Shown in pieces: positions 6,796 to 16,613 of a DNA stretch of 55,582 bases. The position numbers and the translations under genes are program-made. The stretch comes from an uncultured Acetatifactor sp. (GTDB lineage Bacteria > Bacillota > Clostridia > Lachnospirales > Lachnospiraceae). The stretch is from positions 1-55,582 of the forward strand of contig CAJUQT010000026.1 of assembly GCA_910588225.1 (NCBI GenBank), read 5' to 3'. How positions within the stretch are numbered: position 1 is the first letter of the stretch; the number at the start of each line of letters is the position of its first letter. The notes below the pieces were generated by a model, which did not search any database, was not told the DNA's origin, and saw only the letters and a program-made list of their open reading frames with translations.

Positions 6796-8985
6796 TTATT
6801 CCGCTTCTTTGCAAGCGGCAAACTCCCACTGATAAGCCCTGTACTCTCCCATCTCCACAGGCATTGGAATCCCCGCCTCAATCAGTGCGGAGCCATAATA
6901 ACACTTCCCGGAAGCAACATCTCTGTACAGGACATCCGGCATCAGACCTTTCAGCTTCACATAGCTCACCGTCATGTTCCCATGGTTTTCCAGCATCACC
7001 ACATTCACCAGTGCCTGTCCCCCATCCTCCGACACGAACATCCACGCGCCGCAATCGTCCTGAAAGGGATTGGACAGCCGATAATAATCTCCTGTCTGAA
7101 TCAGATGCGCATATTTTTTATATTGCTTCACCTGTCCCTTTATAGTCTCTTTCTCTTCTTCCGTCAGTTTTCCCGGGTCAAGCTCATAGCCGAAAGTGCC
7201 CGCCATGGCCACCACTCCTCTGGTGTTCAGGCTGATGCGGCGGCCTGTCTGATGATTGGGCACTGCAGACACATGTGCCCCCACCGCTGAGGCCGGATAG
7301 AAAAAGGATGTCCCATACTGAATCCGTACCCTGTCCGCCGCGTCTGTATTGTCGCTGCACCAGATCTGGGGCGTATAATACAACATACCCGCGTCAAATC
7401 TTCCGCCCCCTCCGCTGCAGCCCTCAATCAGGATGTCCGGATATCTGGCAGTCAGCTTTTCCAGAAAATCATACACACCCAGTACATAGTCATACAAGAC
7501 CTTTCCCTGTGGCTTTTCCATGGAATACACATCGGAAATACTCCGATTCATATCACATTTCACATACTCGATGTTTCCCTGGTCCAGAACGTCACAGATA
7601 CGTTCAAAGACATAATTACGCACGTCCTCCCGGGAAAAATCCAGCACCAGCTGATTCCTTCCCCGGATCGGTTTCCTTCCCGGAACCCGCATGGCCCAGT
7701 CTGGATGCGCTCTATTCAGTTCGCTGTCCTCGGAAACCATCTCCGGTTCAATCCAAATCCCGAATTTCACGCCCAGGGCATTCACCCGCTCAATCATCTC
7801 TCCCAGCGTGCAGCCCAGCTTCTTCTCATTTACCTGCCAATCTCCCAGGCCGCTGTTGTCATCTTCCCGCTTTCCGAACCATCCGTCGTCCATGACCACC
7901 ATATCGATTCCCAGCCCGGCGGCATCCTTCGCCAGTCTGACAATGGTCTCCCCGTCGAAGTCAAAATATGCAGCCTCCCAGCTGTTAAGCAATATCGGCC
8001 TGGCCTGATGAGCATACTTTCCCCGGCAGATATGATTCCGGATACAACGCTGGAACAGATTCGACAATTTTCCCAGACCTTTGTCCGTATATCCCAAAAT
8101 GGTCTCAGGCACCGCCAGCCTCTCTCCCGGCTTCAGCGGATAGTGGAACAAATCCTCCTGTAGTCCCATCAGCACTCTGGTCTGGCCGAATTGGTCCTTC
8201 TCCGCCTGGCACAGGAAATTCCCGCTGTAGACAAACACGCAGCCATAGCAGCTTCCGTGCTCCTCCTTTGTATCCCGTCCCGCCAGGATTACCGCCGGGT
8301 TGTACTGGTGACTGGAAGTCCCCCTGCGGCTTCCGATGGAAAAACAGCCATGTTCCACCTTCGTCCTCTGAAAATTGCGCTCCATGGCATGTCTTCCGTA
8401 AAAAGTCAGCAAATCATATTCCCCTGTGACAAAATCCAGGCAGGCCGAGGCTGCTTTTTCCACAGTTATCTCACTGCTGCCATTATTCTCAATAAACGCA
8501 CTTCGGGTAATGATATCTTCCCTTGCCAGCACTCCGTACAGCAGTCTGACCTGTACCCTGCTCACCGGGTCTTCCAGCAGGATTTCCAGAGTCTCTGCTT
8601 CTTCCTCCGATGCATAAACTGCCGGAAGCCCAGGCAGCGCATATTTTCCTTCTTTTATCTCATATCCCACATAACGCAGATCGCAGCATTCGGAGCCATC
8701 TGCTCCCCGCACGGCAATAGCGCTGTTCCGATAGTCTCCGGTACCAAGGTCCGGATACTCTCTGGGCAGCGCATCCATGGAATAGGTTCTGTCTGCTCCC
8801 GCATCAAAAGGATTCCCCGAGAATCCCCTGTCAAGATAGGTGAGTAGATAGTCCATATCACCGGATACTTTTTTGCCATAATACAGATGCAGCAGAAAGC
8901 CAAAGGCATCCACCTTCATCTGATAAGTTGTATTCTCTGTGTGTAGAGTAAAAATACGTTTTTCACTTTCATATTTAATTGCCAT
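6796..8985 (-). CDS. Alpha-galactosidase, glycoside hydrolase family 36
   Basis: Cytoplasmic 729-residue enzyme releasing terminal alpha-1,6-galactose from melibiose, raffinose and related oligosaccharides. It has the N-terminal beta-sandwich, TIM barrel and C-terminal beta-domain layout. The nucleophile is Asp478 in YVKCDMNR (Cys replaces the usual Trp before Asp) and the acid/base is Asp548 in WCSDNTDA; these numbers coincide with those I recall for Geobacillus AgaA. Other signatures are the MDDGWFGKR loop, GIWIEPEMV and EGCSGGGGRFD. No signal peptide is present. AAGGTGG precedes the ATG. A separate promoter at 9025-9053 and a terminator between it and the permease genes show it can be expressed on its own. 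Confidence 0.96.
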   Translation of the reverse strand: MAIKYESEKRIFTLHTENTTYQMKVDAFGFLLHLYYGKKVSGDMDYLLTYLDRGFSGNPFDAGADRTYSMDALPREYPDLGTGDYRNSAIAVRGADGSECCDLRYVGYEIKEGKYALPGLPAVYASEEEAETLEILLEDPVSRVQVRLLYGVLAREDIITRSAFIENNGSSEITVEKAASACLDFVTGEYDLLTFYGRHAMERNFQRTKVEHGCFSIGSRRGTSSHQYNPAVILAGRDTKEEHGSCYGCVFVYSGNFLCQAEKDQFGQTRVLMGLQEDLFHYPLKPGERLAVPETILGYTDKGLGKLSNLFQRCIRNHICRGKYAHQARPILLNSWEAAYFDFDGETIVRLAKDAAGLGIDMVVMDDGWFGKREDDNSGLGDWQVNEKKLGCTLGEMIERVNALGVKFGIWIEPEMVSEDSELNRAHPDWAMRVPGRKPIRGRNQLVLDFSREDVRNYVFERICDVLDQGNIEYVKCDMNRSISDVYSMEKPQGKVLYDYVLGVYDFLEKLTARYPDILIEGCSGGGGRFDAGMLYYTPQIWCSDNTDAADRVRIQYGTSFFYPASAVGAHVSAVPNHQTGRRISLNTRGVVAMAGTFGYELDPGKLTEEEKETIKGQVKQYKKYAHLIQTGDYYRLSNPFQDDCGAWMFVSEDGGQALVNVVMLENHGNMTVSYVKLKGLMPDVLYRDVASGKCYYGSALIEAGIPMPVEMGEYRAYQWEFAACKEAE

Positions 8986-9010
8986 AACGTTCGCCTTACC
9001 ACCTTTTCAC

Positions 9011-9053
9011 AATTGGATAGTATTATTTTAACCAATTTTTTAATACTGCGCAA
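9011..9053 (-). promoter_or_regulatory. Promoter and overlapping palindromes upstream of the GH36 gene
   Basis: On the minus strand TTGCGC (9053-9048), 17-bp spacer, TAAAAT (9030-9025). Two inverted repeats overlap it: AATTGG/CCAATT (9011-9016, 9032-9037) and AGTATTA/TAATACT (9019-9025, 9041-9047). These are plausible operators; no cognate regulator is established. Confidence 0.45.
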
Positions 9054-9119
9054 GCTTAAAAAATGTCTTCAGCACTGTTCTCATTCCATATCCATCTGAT
9101 GACGGGTTTCCCATAATAT

Positions 9120-9146
9120 AAAAGCGGCCGGCCTTTTGGGCCAGCC
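9120..9146 (-). terminator. Intrinsic terminator of the permease genes
   Basis: Read on the minus strand, GGCTGGCC (9146-9139), loop, GGCCGGCC (9133-9126) form an 8-bp stem with one G-U pair, followed by GCTTTT. It lies 80 bp after the MalG-type gene stop. Confidence 0.7.
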
Positions 9147-9225
9147 ACGGAAGGTCCCTGTTCAGTTCATACACAATACCCTGAAAGTTTCCTTTACTAT
9201 AAAGGCGGATTCCGCATTTTCCTGT

Positions 9226-10071
9226 TTACTTCACTGCACCGTTGGTAACACCGTTGAGAATCTGTTTCTGGCAGATCAGGTAGAAAATCAGTATCGGAAT
9301 CAGCGAGAGCAGGTAAGATGCAAACGCCAGGTTGTAGTTTGTGCCAAACTGAGACTGGAAATTCAGCTGTGCCAGAGGCAGAGTATTCTGTCCGGAACCA
9401 GCCATGATAATCAGCGGAGTCATCACATCGTTCCAGACAGCCAGCGCGGTGATAACCGCAACAGTGGCATGCATGGGTCCCATAATCGGAAAAATAATAC
9501 TCCAATACGTTCTCCAGGTGGAAGCACCATCCACTCTTGCCGCTTCCTCCAGCGCGATGGGAATATTTACCAAATAACCGGAATACAGCATGATGTTCAT
9601 TGGCATATAAAATACCACATACAGAATAATAACACCCGCCCAGTTGGCCAAATGCAGCTCTGCCGTCTGCTTTGCCAGGGGCATCATCAGAATAGCAAAA
9701 GGAACAAACATACCACTGACGATAAAAAGGTATACAAAACTGTAAAATTTGCTCTTTGCCTTATTTCTGCCCAACGCATAGCCCATCAGGGAATGAATGG
9801 CTACTGACAGGACAATGGTTGTCACGGAAATCAGCAGGCTGTTCCCCAGGGAGCGCCAGAAGTCCGTGACTCTCATAGCCTCTCTGAAATTCTCCAGGCT
9901 CCAGGTCCTCGGCAGGGACAGAATACCCCCAATGCTGTTAGTCATTTCCGAAGGCTGCTTAAAGGCAATCACGATAGTCATATATAAAGGGAAGATAATC
10001 GTGGAAAGTCCCAGAATCAACAGGACCATAATGGTTTTATTCGATTTGCCAATTGTGGATGTATGTTTCAT
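9226..10071 (-). CDS. Carbohydrate ABC transporter permease, MalG type
   Basis: 281-residue inner-membrane permease with six membrane segments and the cytoplasmic EAA loop (EEAARVDGAS...PIMGP), which contacts the ATPase. The MetI-like permease domain covers about residues 70-275. AAAGGAGG precedes the ATG, which overlaps the stop of the MalF-type gene as ATGA. It is intact, but its partner permease lacks its 5' end and no binding protein gene is present. A functional transporter from this locus is therefore doubtful. The neighbouring GH36 gene indicates alpha-galactosides as the original substrate. Confidence 0.9.
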   Translation of the reverse strand: MKHTSTIGKSNKTIMVLLILGLSTIIFPLYMTIVIAFKQPSEMTNSIGGILSLPRTWSLENFREAMRVTDFWRSLGNSLLISVTTIVLSVAIHSLMGYALGRNKAKSKFYSFVYLFIVSGMFVPFAILMMPLAKQTAELHLANWAGVIILYVVFYMPMNIMLYSGYLVNIPIALEEAARVDGASTWRTYWSIIFPIMGPMHATVAVITALAVWNDVMTPLIIMAGSGQNTLPLAQLNFQSQFGTNYNLAFASYLLSLIPILIFYLICQKQILNGVTNGAVK

Positions 10072-10826
10072 AGCTGCTCCTCCTTTGAACCGGAAAATTT
10101 CATCTGGGCAACGGAAATAATGACAATCACGATGAAGAATACCACTGCGTTGGCGCTCTGGAATCCGAACTGACCGCCTGACACACCGTTATTATAGATC
10201 AGGTAGGAGATAGATTCCGTACTCTGAGAGGGCCCCCCCTTAGTCAATGCAACAATCTGGTCAAATACCATCAGAAAATTCTTCACACTAAGCACCATAT
10301 TGATGGAGAAAAACGGTATAATCAGCGGGAATGTCAGGTGCTTGAACTGTTTCCATCCCGTGGCGCCGTCCAGGCCGCCGGCTTCGTATACATCCTCAGG
10401 CACAGTCTGAAGTCCTGAGATATAAATGATGGTATTCATTGCAATCGCCTGCCATGCACACACAATCATAACGCCAATCCAGGCCTTACTGGGGCTGGAC
10501 AGGATGCTGGTGCTCATGGACTTGATTCCGGTCATGTCCGCCAGCGCCGGAATAATATATGTAAAAAAGTAATTGAAAATATAACCTACCACCAGAGAGC
10601 CAAGGATATTTGGCAGGAAATATGCGCCCCGGAAAAAGCCCTTCGCTCTGATTTTGCTGTTCAGCCCCAGTGCCAGAATCAGACTGAGCACATTTACCAC
10701 AATAGTGGTCACCACAGCCAGCTTGATAGTAAACCAGTAGGATTTTCCAACCCGGGCATCCGTAAACAGATCCATGTAATTTCGGAATCCTACCCAGTCA
10801 TATTTGCCGAAGCCTCTGAAATTTAG
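10068..10826 (-). pseudogene. Carbohydrate ABC permease, MalF type, 5'-truncated
   Basis: The readable frame covers most of a MalF-type permease with an intact EAA loop (EDVYEAGGLDGATG) and five membrane segments. The frame is open upstream of the first ATG (10775) for 17 more residues, ending YDWVGFRNY. This is the sequence that normally follows transmembrane helix 1 in this family. A TAA at 10827-10829 then cuts it off. Helix 1 and the cytoplasmic N terminus (about 50-60 residues) are missing, and only 85 bp separate the stop from the divergent regulator gene. A deletion that also removed the substrate-binding protein gene is the simplest reading. Confidence 0.8.
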
Positions 10827-10863
10827 TTATTTTATGCCATTATGCGACTTTTCCCTTTTATAT

Positions 10864-10893
10864 TTGAAGTCACCACGCATTTTGGTATATAAT
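10864..10893 (+). promoter_or_regulatory. Promoter of the AraC-type pseudogene
   Basis: TTGAAG (10864-10869), 18-bp spacer, TATAAT (10888-10893), followed by GAGGTGAT and the ATG at 10912. Confidence 0.6.
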
Positions 10894-10911
10894 GAATTCG
10901 AGGTGATCTAT

Positions 10912-11536
10912 ATGAGCGAAGTAATCTTCTCCGTATTTCCAAGTGAAAACTTTATCGACTTAGGGTTGTATCAGTTCGGCTGGGAACAATGTGATCCTTC
11001 CCATTCTTTCGGGCCTGCCGCCAGAAATCATTATCTCTTCCATCTGTGTCTGTCCGGCACAGGAAAGCTGATCGCAGATAACGGCAGGGGAGAAGATGTG
11101 GAATACCAGGTCAAAAGCGGACAGGGATTTATGTTATTTCCCAATCAGGTCTGTACCTATATTGCAGACCGTCAGCTCCACCGCCACTCAGATAAGCAAG
11201 GGAAACCGTCTTAGAGATTTTTATATTAAAGAAGCTTTCGCTTTTATCGAACAAAATTTTCAGAATGATATCTCTGTGGAAGATATTGCGGCCGCCTGCG
11301 GCCTGAATCGAAGCTATTTCGGGAAAATTTTTCATGAGAGCATGGGAAAGACACCCCAGGAATTCCTCATTTCCTACCGCATGACCAAAGCCACGGAGCT
11401 TTTAAAGCTCACGGATTTATCCATCGCTGATATCGGAAATGTGGTGGGGTATCCCAACCAGCTTCATTTTTCCAGGGCTTTTAAAAATGTATACAGGGTT
11501 TCGCCGAGACAGTGGCGGAATGAACACAGACAATAG
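10912..11536 (+). pseudogene. AraC-family regulator with internal deletion and frameshift
   Basis: From the ATG at 10912 the frame encodes the N-terminal sugar-sensing cupin domain (HYLFHLCLSGTGKLIAD, FMLFPNQVCTYIAD) and then stops at 11214. A second frame from about 11190 encodes the end of the linker (GNRLRDFYIKEAFAFIEQNF) and a complete double helix-turn-helix (ISVEDIAAACGLNRSYFGKI; LSIADIGNVVGYPNQLHFS). In MsmR/RafR-type regulators some 80-100 residues normally separate these parts. They are absent here, so an internal deletion has joined the halves out of frame. It is divergent from the damaged permease genes, as expected for the former regulator of this locus. Confidence 0.8.
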
Positions 11537-11565
11537 AATCCACACTTTGAGAGGATTCTATTGTC
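11529..11565. terminator. Perfect 13-bp palindrome over the pseudogene stop codon
   Basis: GACAATAGAATCC (11529-11541) and GGATTCTATTGTC (11553-11565) are perfect inverted repeats that include the stop codon of the AraC remnant. No T-run follows on the plus strand, so it may be a 3'-end stabilising hairpin or a weak terminator. Confidence 0.5.
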
Positions 11566-11654
11566 ACAAATAAAATCAGGCCTGAGATACACTTCCCATC
11601 TCAGATCTGTGTGGCAGAAGACCTGTCTGCGAAGTAAAAAAGCAGATAATATCC

Positions 11655-12209
11655 TCAGCTATAATGAATATCTCCCAGCGGAGCAGAGTTAATCACCAGT
11701 CCCTCACAGATATCCGTTTTCACACAGTCGCCGAAGCGGTATATGGCGGGCAGATCCGGCTGATTGGGATGATACACTGCGATGGCCTGCTTCTCCGGAT
11801 CCACAATCCAGTACTCCCGCACACTTGCCTCCATGTAAGCCGCCTGCTTCCTGCCATAATCAAGCTTCCTGCTGAAGGGCGACACAATCTCTATCACCCA
11901 GTCCGGCGCGCCGTGGCACCCTCTGTCATCCAGCTTCTTCTCATCGCATATCACCACGATATCCGGTTCCAGATAATTCTTCCCGTCGTCCTTCAAAAGA
12001 ACCGCAAAAGGCGCCGGAATCACCTGACACTTCCCTTTTTTCTCCCGGATATGGTTGGAAATCTCCACAAAAAGCCACCCCAGCACTCCCTGATGGGTTG
12101 TGGCCGGGGACGCCATCATCACCATCTCCCCGTCAAATAATTCCGCCCTCTGCCCCTCCGGCAGCGCAATAATGTCCTCCACGGTATTCGTCCTGTTCTC
12201 TGATGCCAT
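11655..12209 (-). CDS. Uma2 family (DUF820) PD-(D/E)XK nuclease-like protein
   Basis: About 184 residues. Family marks are the N-terminal ELFDGEMVMMASP, then EPDIVVICD and WVIEIVSP, which supply the Asp and Glu of a restriction-endonuclease-like core, and a downstream basic helix (LDYGRKQAAYMEASVREYWIVDPE). AAAGGAG stands 7 nt before the ATG at 12209, so I prefer this start to upstream ATGs. Uma2 proteins are abundant in cyanobacteria and Firmicutes and their biological role is unsettled. It appears to be a single-gene unit, and 343 bp without a supported gene follow to the right. Confidence 0.85.
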   Translation of the reverse strand: MASENRTNTVEDIIALPEGQRAELFDGEMVMMASPATTHQGVLGWLFVEISNHIREKKGKCQVIPAPFAVLLKDDGKNYLEPDIVVICDEKKLDDRGCHGAPDWVIEIVSPFSRKLDYGRKQAAYMEASVREYWIVDPEKQAIAVYHPNQPDLPAIYRFGDCVKTDICEGLVINSAPLGDIHYS

Positions 12210-12431
12210 ACTGATACTCCTTTTCCTCATTTCCATATGCTCCCCTTTTCCGGCAGAAGTCACATATGGATATACTCCTGCCACTGTTTTTCATTAATTT
12301 GTTTTCCTTCTGAGTAAGTGGCAGAAACGCCTGAATGTGCGTGATGCACGGTTTATTGATTATTCTTGATTTATTTATTATAAATCAGATGTTTGAATCT
12401 GTCAATAAAAATTACATTTCAAAAGTCAGCA

Positions 12432-12458
12432 AAGGCGCCATTCTCTGCATGGCGCCTT
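12432..12458 (-). terminator. Hairpin downstream of the hybrid kinase gene
   Basis: AAGGCGCCAT (12432-12441) and ATGGCGCCTT (12449-12458) form a perfect 10-bp stem about 95 bp after the kinase stop. The tail is only moderately T-rich. The rest of 12210-12552 holds nothing else I can support. Confidence 0.5.
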
Positions 12459-12552
12459 CTTTGATTCCGCTTGATACCAAAAATCCGCTGGCCTGGACTA
12501 TCACATCCGCTGTATTCATCCTCCACTATCTCCACGGCAACTGGATAGAGCA

Positions 12553-15500
12553 TCATCTCCGCAGCACCTCGTCCAGCATCTGATACAGCTTATCCACCTC
12601 CACAGGCTTGGACAGATGTCCGTTCATGCCGCATTCCACAGACTTCTTCAGATCATCGTCAAAAGCATTGGCAGACATGGCCACAATGGGTATGGTATGG
12701 CAGTCTGCCCGCTCCATACCACGGATGGTCCTGGTGGCATCCAAACCATCCATCACGGGCATCATAATGTCCATCAGAATGACGTCATAAGTGCCCGGGG
12801 CCGTATCACGAATCCTCTCCACCGCCTGAACTCCGTCATAGACACAATCCACGCCAAAGCCCCTTTCTTCCAGAAGACATTGGGCAATTTCCGCATTGAT
12901 TTCATTGTCTTCCACCACAAGAATACGATATCCCTCGAAGCTGACCTCTCTTTCCTGGCCCTGGGCTTCTGCATCCTTCCCGGGCGCCAGAAGAACCGTG
13001 AAGCTGAATGTACTGCCTTCTCCCACTGTACTTTCCAGACGAATACTGCTTCCCATCAGCTGAACCAGTCTGCTGCTGATAGAAAGTCCCAACCCTGTTC
13101 CCTGCTGCTTTGACGGATTCTTATCCACTGCCTGTTCAAAGGAACGGAATACTCTCTCCTGATCTTCCTTTGCAATACCGATGCCTGTATCGCTTACGGC
13201 AAATGTAACCAATACTTTTCCCTCCGGATTTTGTTCTGCCCCTTTGCCGTTCTGTATCTCTTCCTGTACTGTCAGTGTCACCCTCCCTTTTACCGGGGTA
13301 AACTTCACCGCATTGCCCAGCAGATTAATCAATACCTGACTGATTCTCATTCTGTCCGCCATAAAAAAGCGCTGCGTCAGCCTGATATCCTGCACAAATG
13401 TGATTTCCTTAGCCGCCGACTGCGGTGTGATGAGTTCTTTTATAGTATCCAGCATTTCTTTCATATCAAAATTGACAGGTTCCAGTCTCATCTTGCCGCT
13501 TTCGATTTTGGACATATCCAGAATATCATTAATCAACCCCAGCAGGTAATCTGACGAAGACTGTATCTTCTGCAGACAGTCTATCATTCTTTCCTGGCTC
13601 TGATCCTGTTGCAGCGCAATGGCAGTCATACCGATAATGCCGTTCATTGGTGTACGGATTTCATGGCTCATCCGAGACAGGAATTCTGACTTTGCCTTGC
13701 TCGCAATGTCATGCTGCTGTTGATTCAGCTGTGTCTGAATCACTCTGCCCAGCTCCGCCAGATTCTGGCGCTCTTCCGGATCTTTTGCAATACGTGTATC
13801 TATGCCAAGAATACATATATTTCCCATATAACTTCCATTATCATACATGGGCAGTACAATTCCTGTCTGTCCCGGCGCAACATTCAAAAACAGACGAACC
13901 ACTTCCCGGCTGCTGTCCTGTGCTGTAAAGCTGTGCACTTCTTCCTGTCCCAGCCAATCATGGAATTCCCTTTTCTCTTCTTCCCTGTACTTCCTTACGC
14001 TTTCGGCAAATTTATCTCCATTCTCATGCCATTGGTATTCCAGATAATTGGAATTGAAATCTGTCTGCAGCACAGAGATCAATACGCCCCGTGCCTGATA
14101 GTACCTGCCGATTTTCCGTACCATCAGCATCATCTGCGCCGAAAAATCTACTCCCTTTCCAAACAGATTCAACGCCACGGACACCAGATTCACATCATCA
14201 CCGTAGTCCAGACTGTTAATCTCACGTCCCTGCAGCTGAGGCAATGCTCTCTGTTCCTCCGCAGGGATGTCTTCGTAAAAGAAATATTTCCCTCCTGTAC
14301 CGGAATTTATAAGTGTCCGGGCCAGCTTCGCCCTGCAAATCAGCATCTCCGCAGTCTGTCTCTTCTCTCCACAGGCCAGCCCTGCACATACGTCCACACT
14401 GAATGTTTCCCTGTCAAAGCTTACTGCAATCTTTTCCAGCAATTTTTCCACAAATTCTGCAGCCTGCTCTTTAGACTGATTCTCCATCCACAGCACAAAT
14501 TCGTCTCCGTCCAGCCGGAAAGCCACTGCCTTTCCCTTCGTTTCATCGGTAAACGAACGGCAGCTGTTCTGAATCAGGTTCCCGATTTCCTCGAGAATCA
14601 TATCTCCAAACACAATTCCGTTTTTCTCATTGGTCTCCTTCAGTTGATTCAAGACCAATTCTATAATAACTCCGGACGGCCGGACACTGCGGCACCTCTG
14701 CAGCTGCTCCATCCCTGCACTGAAAGCATAAAGGCCGGTGACACCGTCTCTTGTATTTTTCCGCAGCTGCCGTTCTTCTTTCTCCTTCTGTTCCTGGATA
14801 TCACGGATACTTCCCATCAGCTTGCGCCGATTTCCCTCCGTGTCATAAACTGCCTTCGCGGAAAACAGCACCCACTTGAACTCTCCGTCCATGGGCCATT
14901 TTAATCGGAATTCCGCAGTCAGCTTGTCAGCCCTGGCCTGCAGTGCTTTTATAGCAGCCTCCCGGTCCATATCATAAATACATTCCGGACTGATAAAACT
15001 GCTTTCGAACTCTTCACAATACCACTGTCCGCTCAAAGTATCATGGTTTACAATGTCTACAGTATGATTCTGAATGTCATAGGAAAAGAATACATCTCTG
15101 GAAGATTCCAGTGCCATGCGATAGCGCTCCTTTTCCTCCAGAAGAATGTTCTCTGCTTCCTTCTGTCCATCTGTCAGCTTCTTCATTACATCATATAGAG
15201 CGTCAATTTCAAGGATATTGGATGCTCTGAATTCCGCAAGACCCTCTCTTCCTCTGCTGATACAGCTCATCAGCCTCTGCACCGGTCTGGTCAGATGCTT
15301 TACCAGAAAATAGATGCCAAACACCCCAAAAACCAACCCAATCAGAACAGCAATCACCGTCCACACATAAAGCTGACGACTCATTCCAAAGAGATCTTCT
15401 TCCGTTTTCAATCCCAAAAGCATCCATTCTGTATTCTCATAAGGCACATTATTGCCATATAGTATCAACGGGCAGATCACAGCGTAAACCTTCTGCTTAT

Positions 15501-16506
15501 CCAACAAAATCCCCTCTACCTGTGAAAGGCTTTCATAATCCGTCTGCTGCAGAGTAAATGAATCTTTCGCAGAACGAACCAGATTATAGAGAACTCCTTT
15601 CCCTATCAGCGGAGCATAACTGTCGTCTTTCTGCCTGACAGCCATCATATACCCGGATTGCTGAGAATTATCCAATTCCACAGCCGGGAAATAATTATAC
15701 AGCATCCTGCTGGAAATCTCTACCCCCAGTACGCCATACACCTGTCCTTCATGCCGAAGCGGCACGGAATAAGTAATCATTTCATAGGAATCTGCAGTTT
15801 CCTTTTCCAGAGAAAAAGGCAGCGACCAATATCCCAGATCTTCCGTATTCGCATCCGGGTAGTTCTTCCCTGCTTTCCATGGTTCATAAAAGAACCTATC
15901 GGATTCCTTTTCTCCCTGCCCGTCCATATGAAATCGGGTGGTCCAGCAGGTATCCAGGGGAATATTCCACTCTCTGGACAAATGTTTCCCGCCTCTCTCC
16001 AACAATAAATCCGTATAATTCGCCGGGTTTGTATTGGGATCGGAATCTCTGATAAAAAAGCCGTCAAACTCTGCCTGTAATTCCATGTCCGGCCCTGTCA
16101 GTATGACGAAAATTCCTGTGGTAAAATTACTCTGCAGCACACCCAGACACTTTGGAAACATCTGCTCCAGCAATTCCTTTTTCTGCTCCTGAGATTCCAA
16201 AAGTTCATCCACACTTGAATCCCTGCTGTCCAAAAACTGCATTAAAATACCTTCCATGACCACTTCCTGCTCATGGATTTTCGCCCAGCGCTGATTCATG
16301 TCATTCTGTAAAATCACCCTGCGGTTTTCAACCAGCTGATTCATCATTCCCACAGAATATGCTTCCAACGCTTCCGTGGTCCTTCTGACCACTAAAGTAC
16401 CGATGGTAATCACACTCTGTATCAGCATAATCAGAATCAAAGGAATCAGAAAGATTCTGAATATTGTAGTCTTTTTCTTTTGACGTTTCTCTCCCGTCTC
16501 ACTCAT
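12553..16506 (-). CDS. Hybrid sensor histidine kinase/response regulator with dCache, PAS and degenerate GGDEF
   Basis: About 1317 residues. Order: membrane helix (17-41), large extracellular Cache-like sensor (to about 375), second helix (383-405), HAMP-like linker, PAS domain (about 465-575), GGDEF-type domain (about 588-745), a GAF-like stretch (about 770-930), HisKA with phospho-His about 948 (LSRMSHEIRTPMNG), HATPase (NLLGNAVKFT; DTGIGI; GTGLGL) and a receiver with Asp about 1246 (VILMDIMMPVMDG). The GGDEF signature reads LDGDEF, so cyclase activity is doubtful. AGGG lies 6 nt before the ATG at 16506; an ATG at 16512 is less likely. It follows a binding lipoprotein gene and probably receives its signal from it. 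Confidence 0.92.
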   Translation of the reverse strand: MSETGEKRQKKKTTIFRIFLIPLILIMLIQSVITIGTLVVRRTTEALEAYSVGMMNQLVENRRVILQNDMNQRWAKIHEQEVVMEGILMQFLDSRDSSVDELLESQEQKKELLEQMFPKCLGVLQSNFTTGIFVILTGPDMELQAEFDGFFIRDSDPNTNPANYTDLLLERGGKHLSREWNIPLDTCWTTRFHMDGQGEKESDRFFYEPWKAGKNYPDANTEDLGYWSLPFSLEKETADSYEMITYSVPLRHEGQVYGVLGVEISSRMLYNYFPAVELDNSQQSGYMMAVRQKDDSYAPLIGKGVLYNLVRSAKDSFTLQQTDYESLSQVEGILLDKQKVYAVICPLILYGNNVPYENTEWMLLGLKTEEDLFGMSRQLYVWTVIAVLIGLVFGVFGIYFLVKHLTRPVQRLMSCISRGREGLAEFRASNILEIDALYDVMKKLTDGQKEAENILLEEKERYRMALESSRDVFFSYDIQNHTVDIVNHDTLSGQWYCEEFESSFISPECIYDMDREAAIKALQARADKLTAEFRLKWPMDGEFKWVLFSAKAVYDTEGNRRKLMGSIRDIQEQKEKEERQLRKNTRDGVTGLYAFSAGMEQLQRCRSVRPSGVIIELVLNQLKETNEKNGIVFGDMILEEIGNLIQNSCRSFTDETKGKAVAFRLDGDEFVLWMENQSKEQAAEFVEKLLEKIAVSFDRETFSVDVCAGLACGEKRQTAEMLICRAKLARTLINSGTGGKYFFYEDIPAEEQRALPQLQGREINSLDYGDDVNLVSVALNLFGKGVDFSAQMMLMVRKIGRYYQARGVLISVLQTDFNSNYLEYQWHENGDKFAESVRKYREEEKREFHDWLGQEEVHSFTAQDSSREVVRLFLNVAPGQTGIVLPMYDNGSYMGNICILGIDTRIAKDPEERQNLAELGRVIQTQLNQQQHDIASKAKSEFLSRMSHEIRTPMNGIIGMTAIALQQDQSQERMIDCLQKIQSSSDYLLGLINDILDMSKIESGKMRLEPVNFDMKEMLDTIKELITPQSAAKEITFVQDIRLTQRFFMADRMRISQVLINLLGNAVKFTPVKGRVTLTVQEEIQNGKGAEQNPEGKVLVTFAVSDTGIGIAKEDQERVFRSFEQAVDKNPSKQQGTGLGLSISSRLVQLMGSSIRLESTVGEGSTFSFTVLLAPGKDAEAQGQEREVSFEGYRILVVEDNEINAEIAQCLLEERGFGVDCVYDGVQAVERIRDTAPGTYDVILMDIMMPVMDGLDATRTIRGMERADCHTIPIVAMSANAFDDDLKKSVECGMNGHLSKPVEVDKLYQMLDEVLRR

Positions 16507-16585
16507 ACGCATCCCTGCTTATTCATTTCCACTCTGCTCCGCATCAGTTTTAATATCTCATCAGGCGGCCGCGAAGTATCTGATT

Positions 16586-16606
16586 ATGGGAACCACGGCT
16601 TCCCAT
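16586..16606 (-). other. Intercistronic hairpin between binding-protein and kinase genes
   Basis: ATGGGAA (16586-16592) and TTCCCAT (16600-16606) form a 7-bp stem just after the binding-protein stop. There is no T-tract. It could moderate expression of the kinase relative to the abundant lipoprotein. Confidence 0.35.
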
Positions 16607-16613
16607 TTTGCAC

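Noticed and set aside
12335..12583. Small plus-strand frame (82 codons) downstream of the hybrid kinase gene
   Set aside because: No ribosome site; it runs through the terminator hairpin and into the kinase gene end.
13711..14904. Plus-strand open frame of about 400 codons inside the hybrid kinase gene
   Set aside because: Antisense shadow of the PAS/GGDEF region; no ribosome site or family resemblance.
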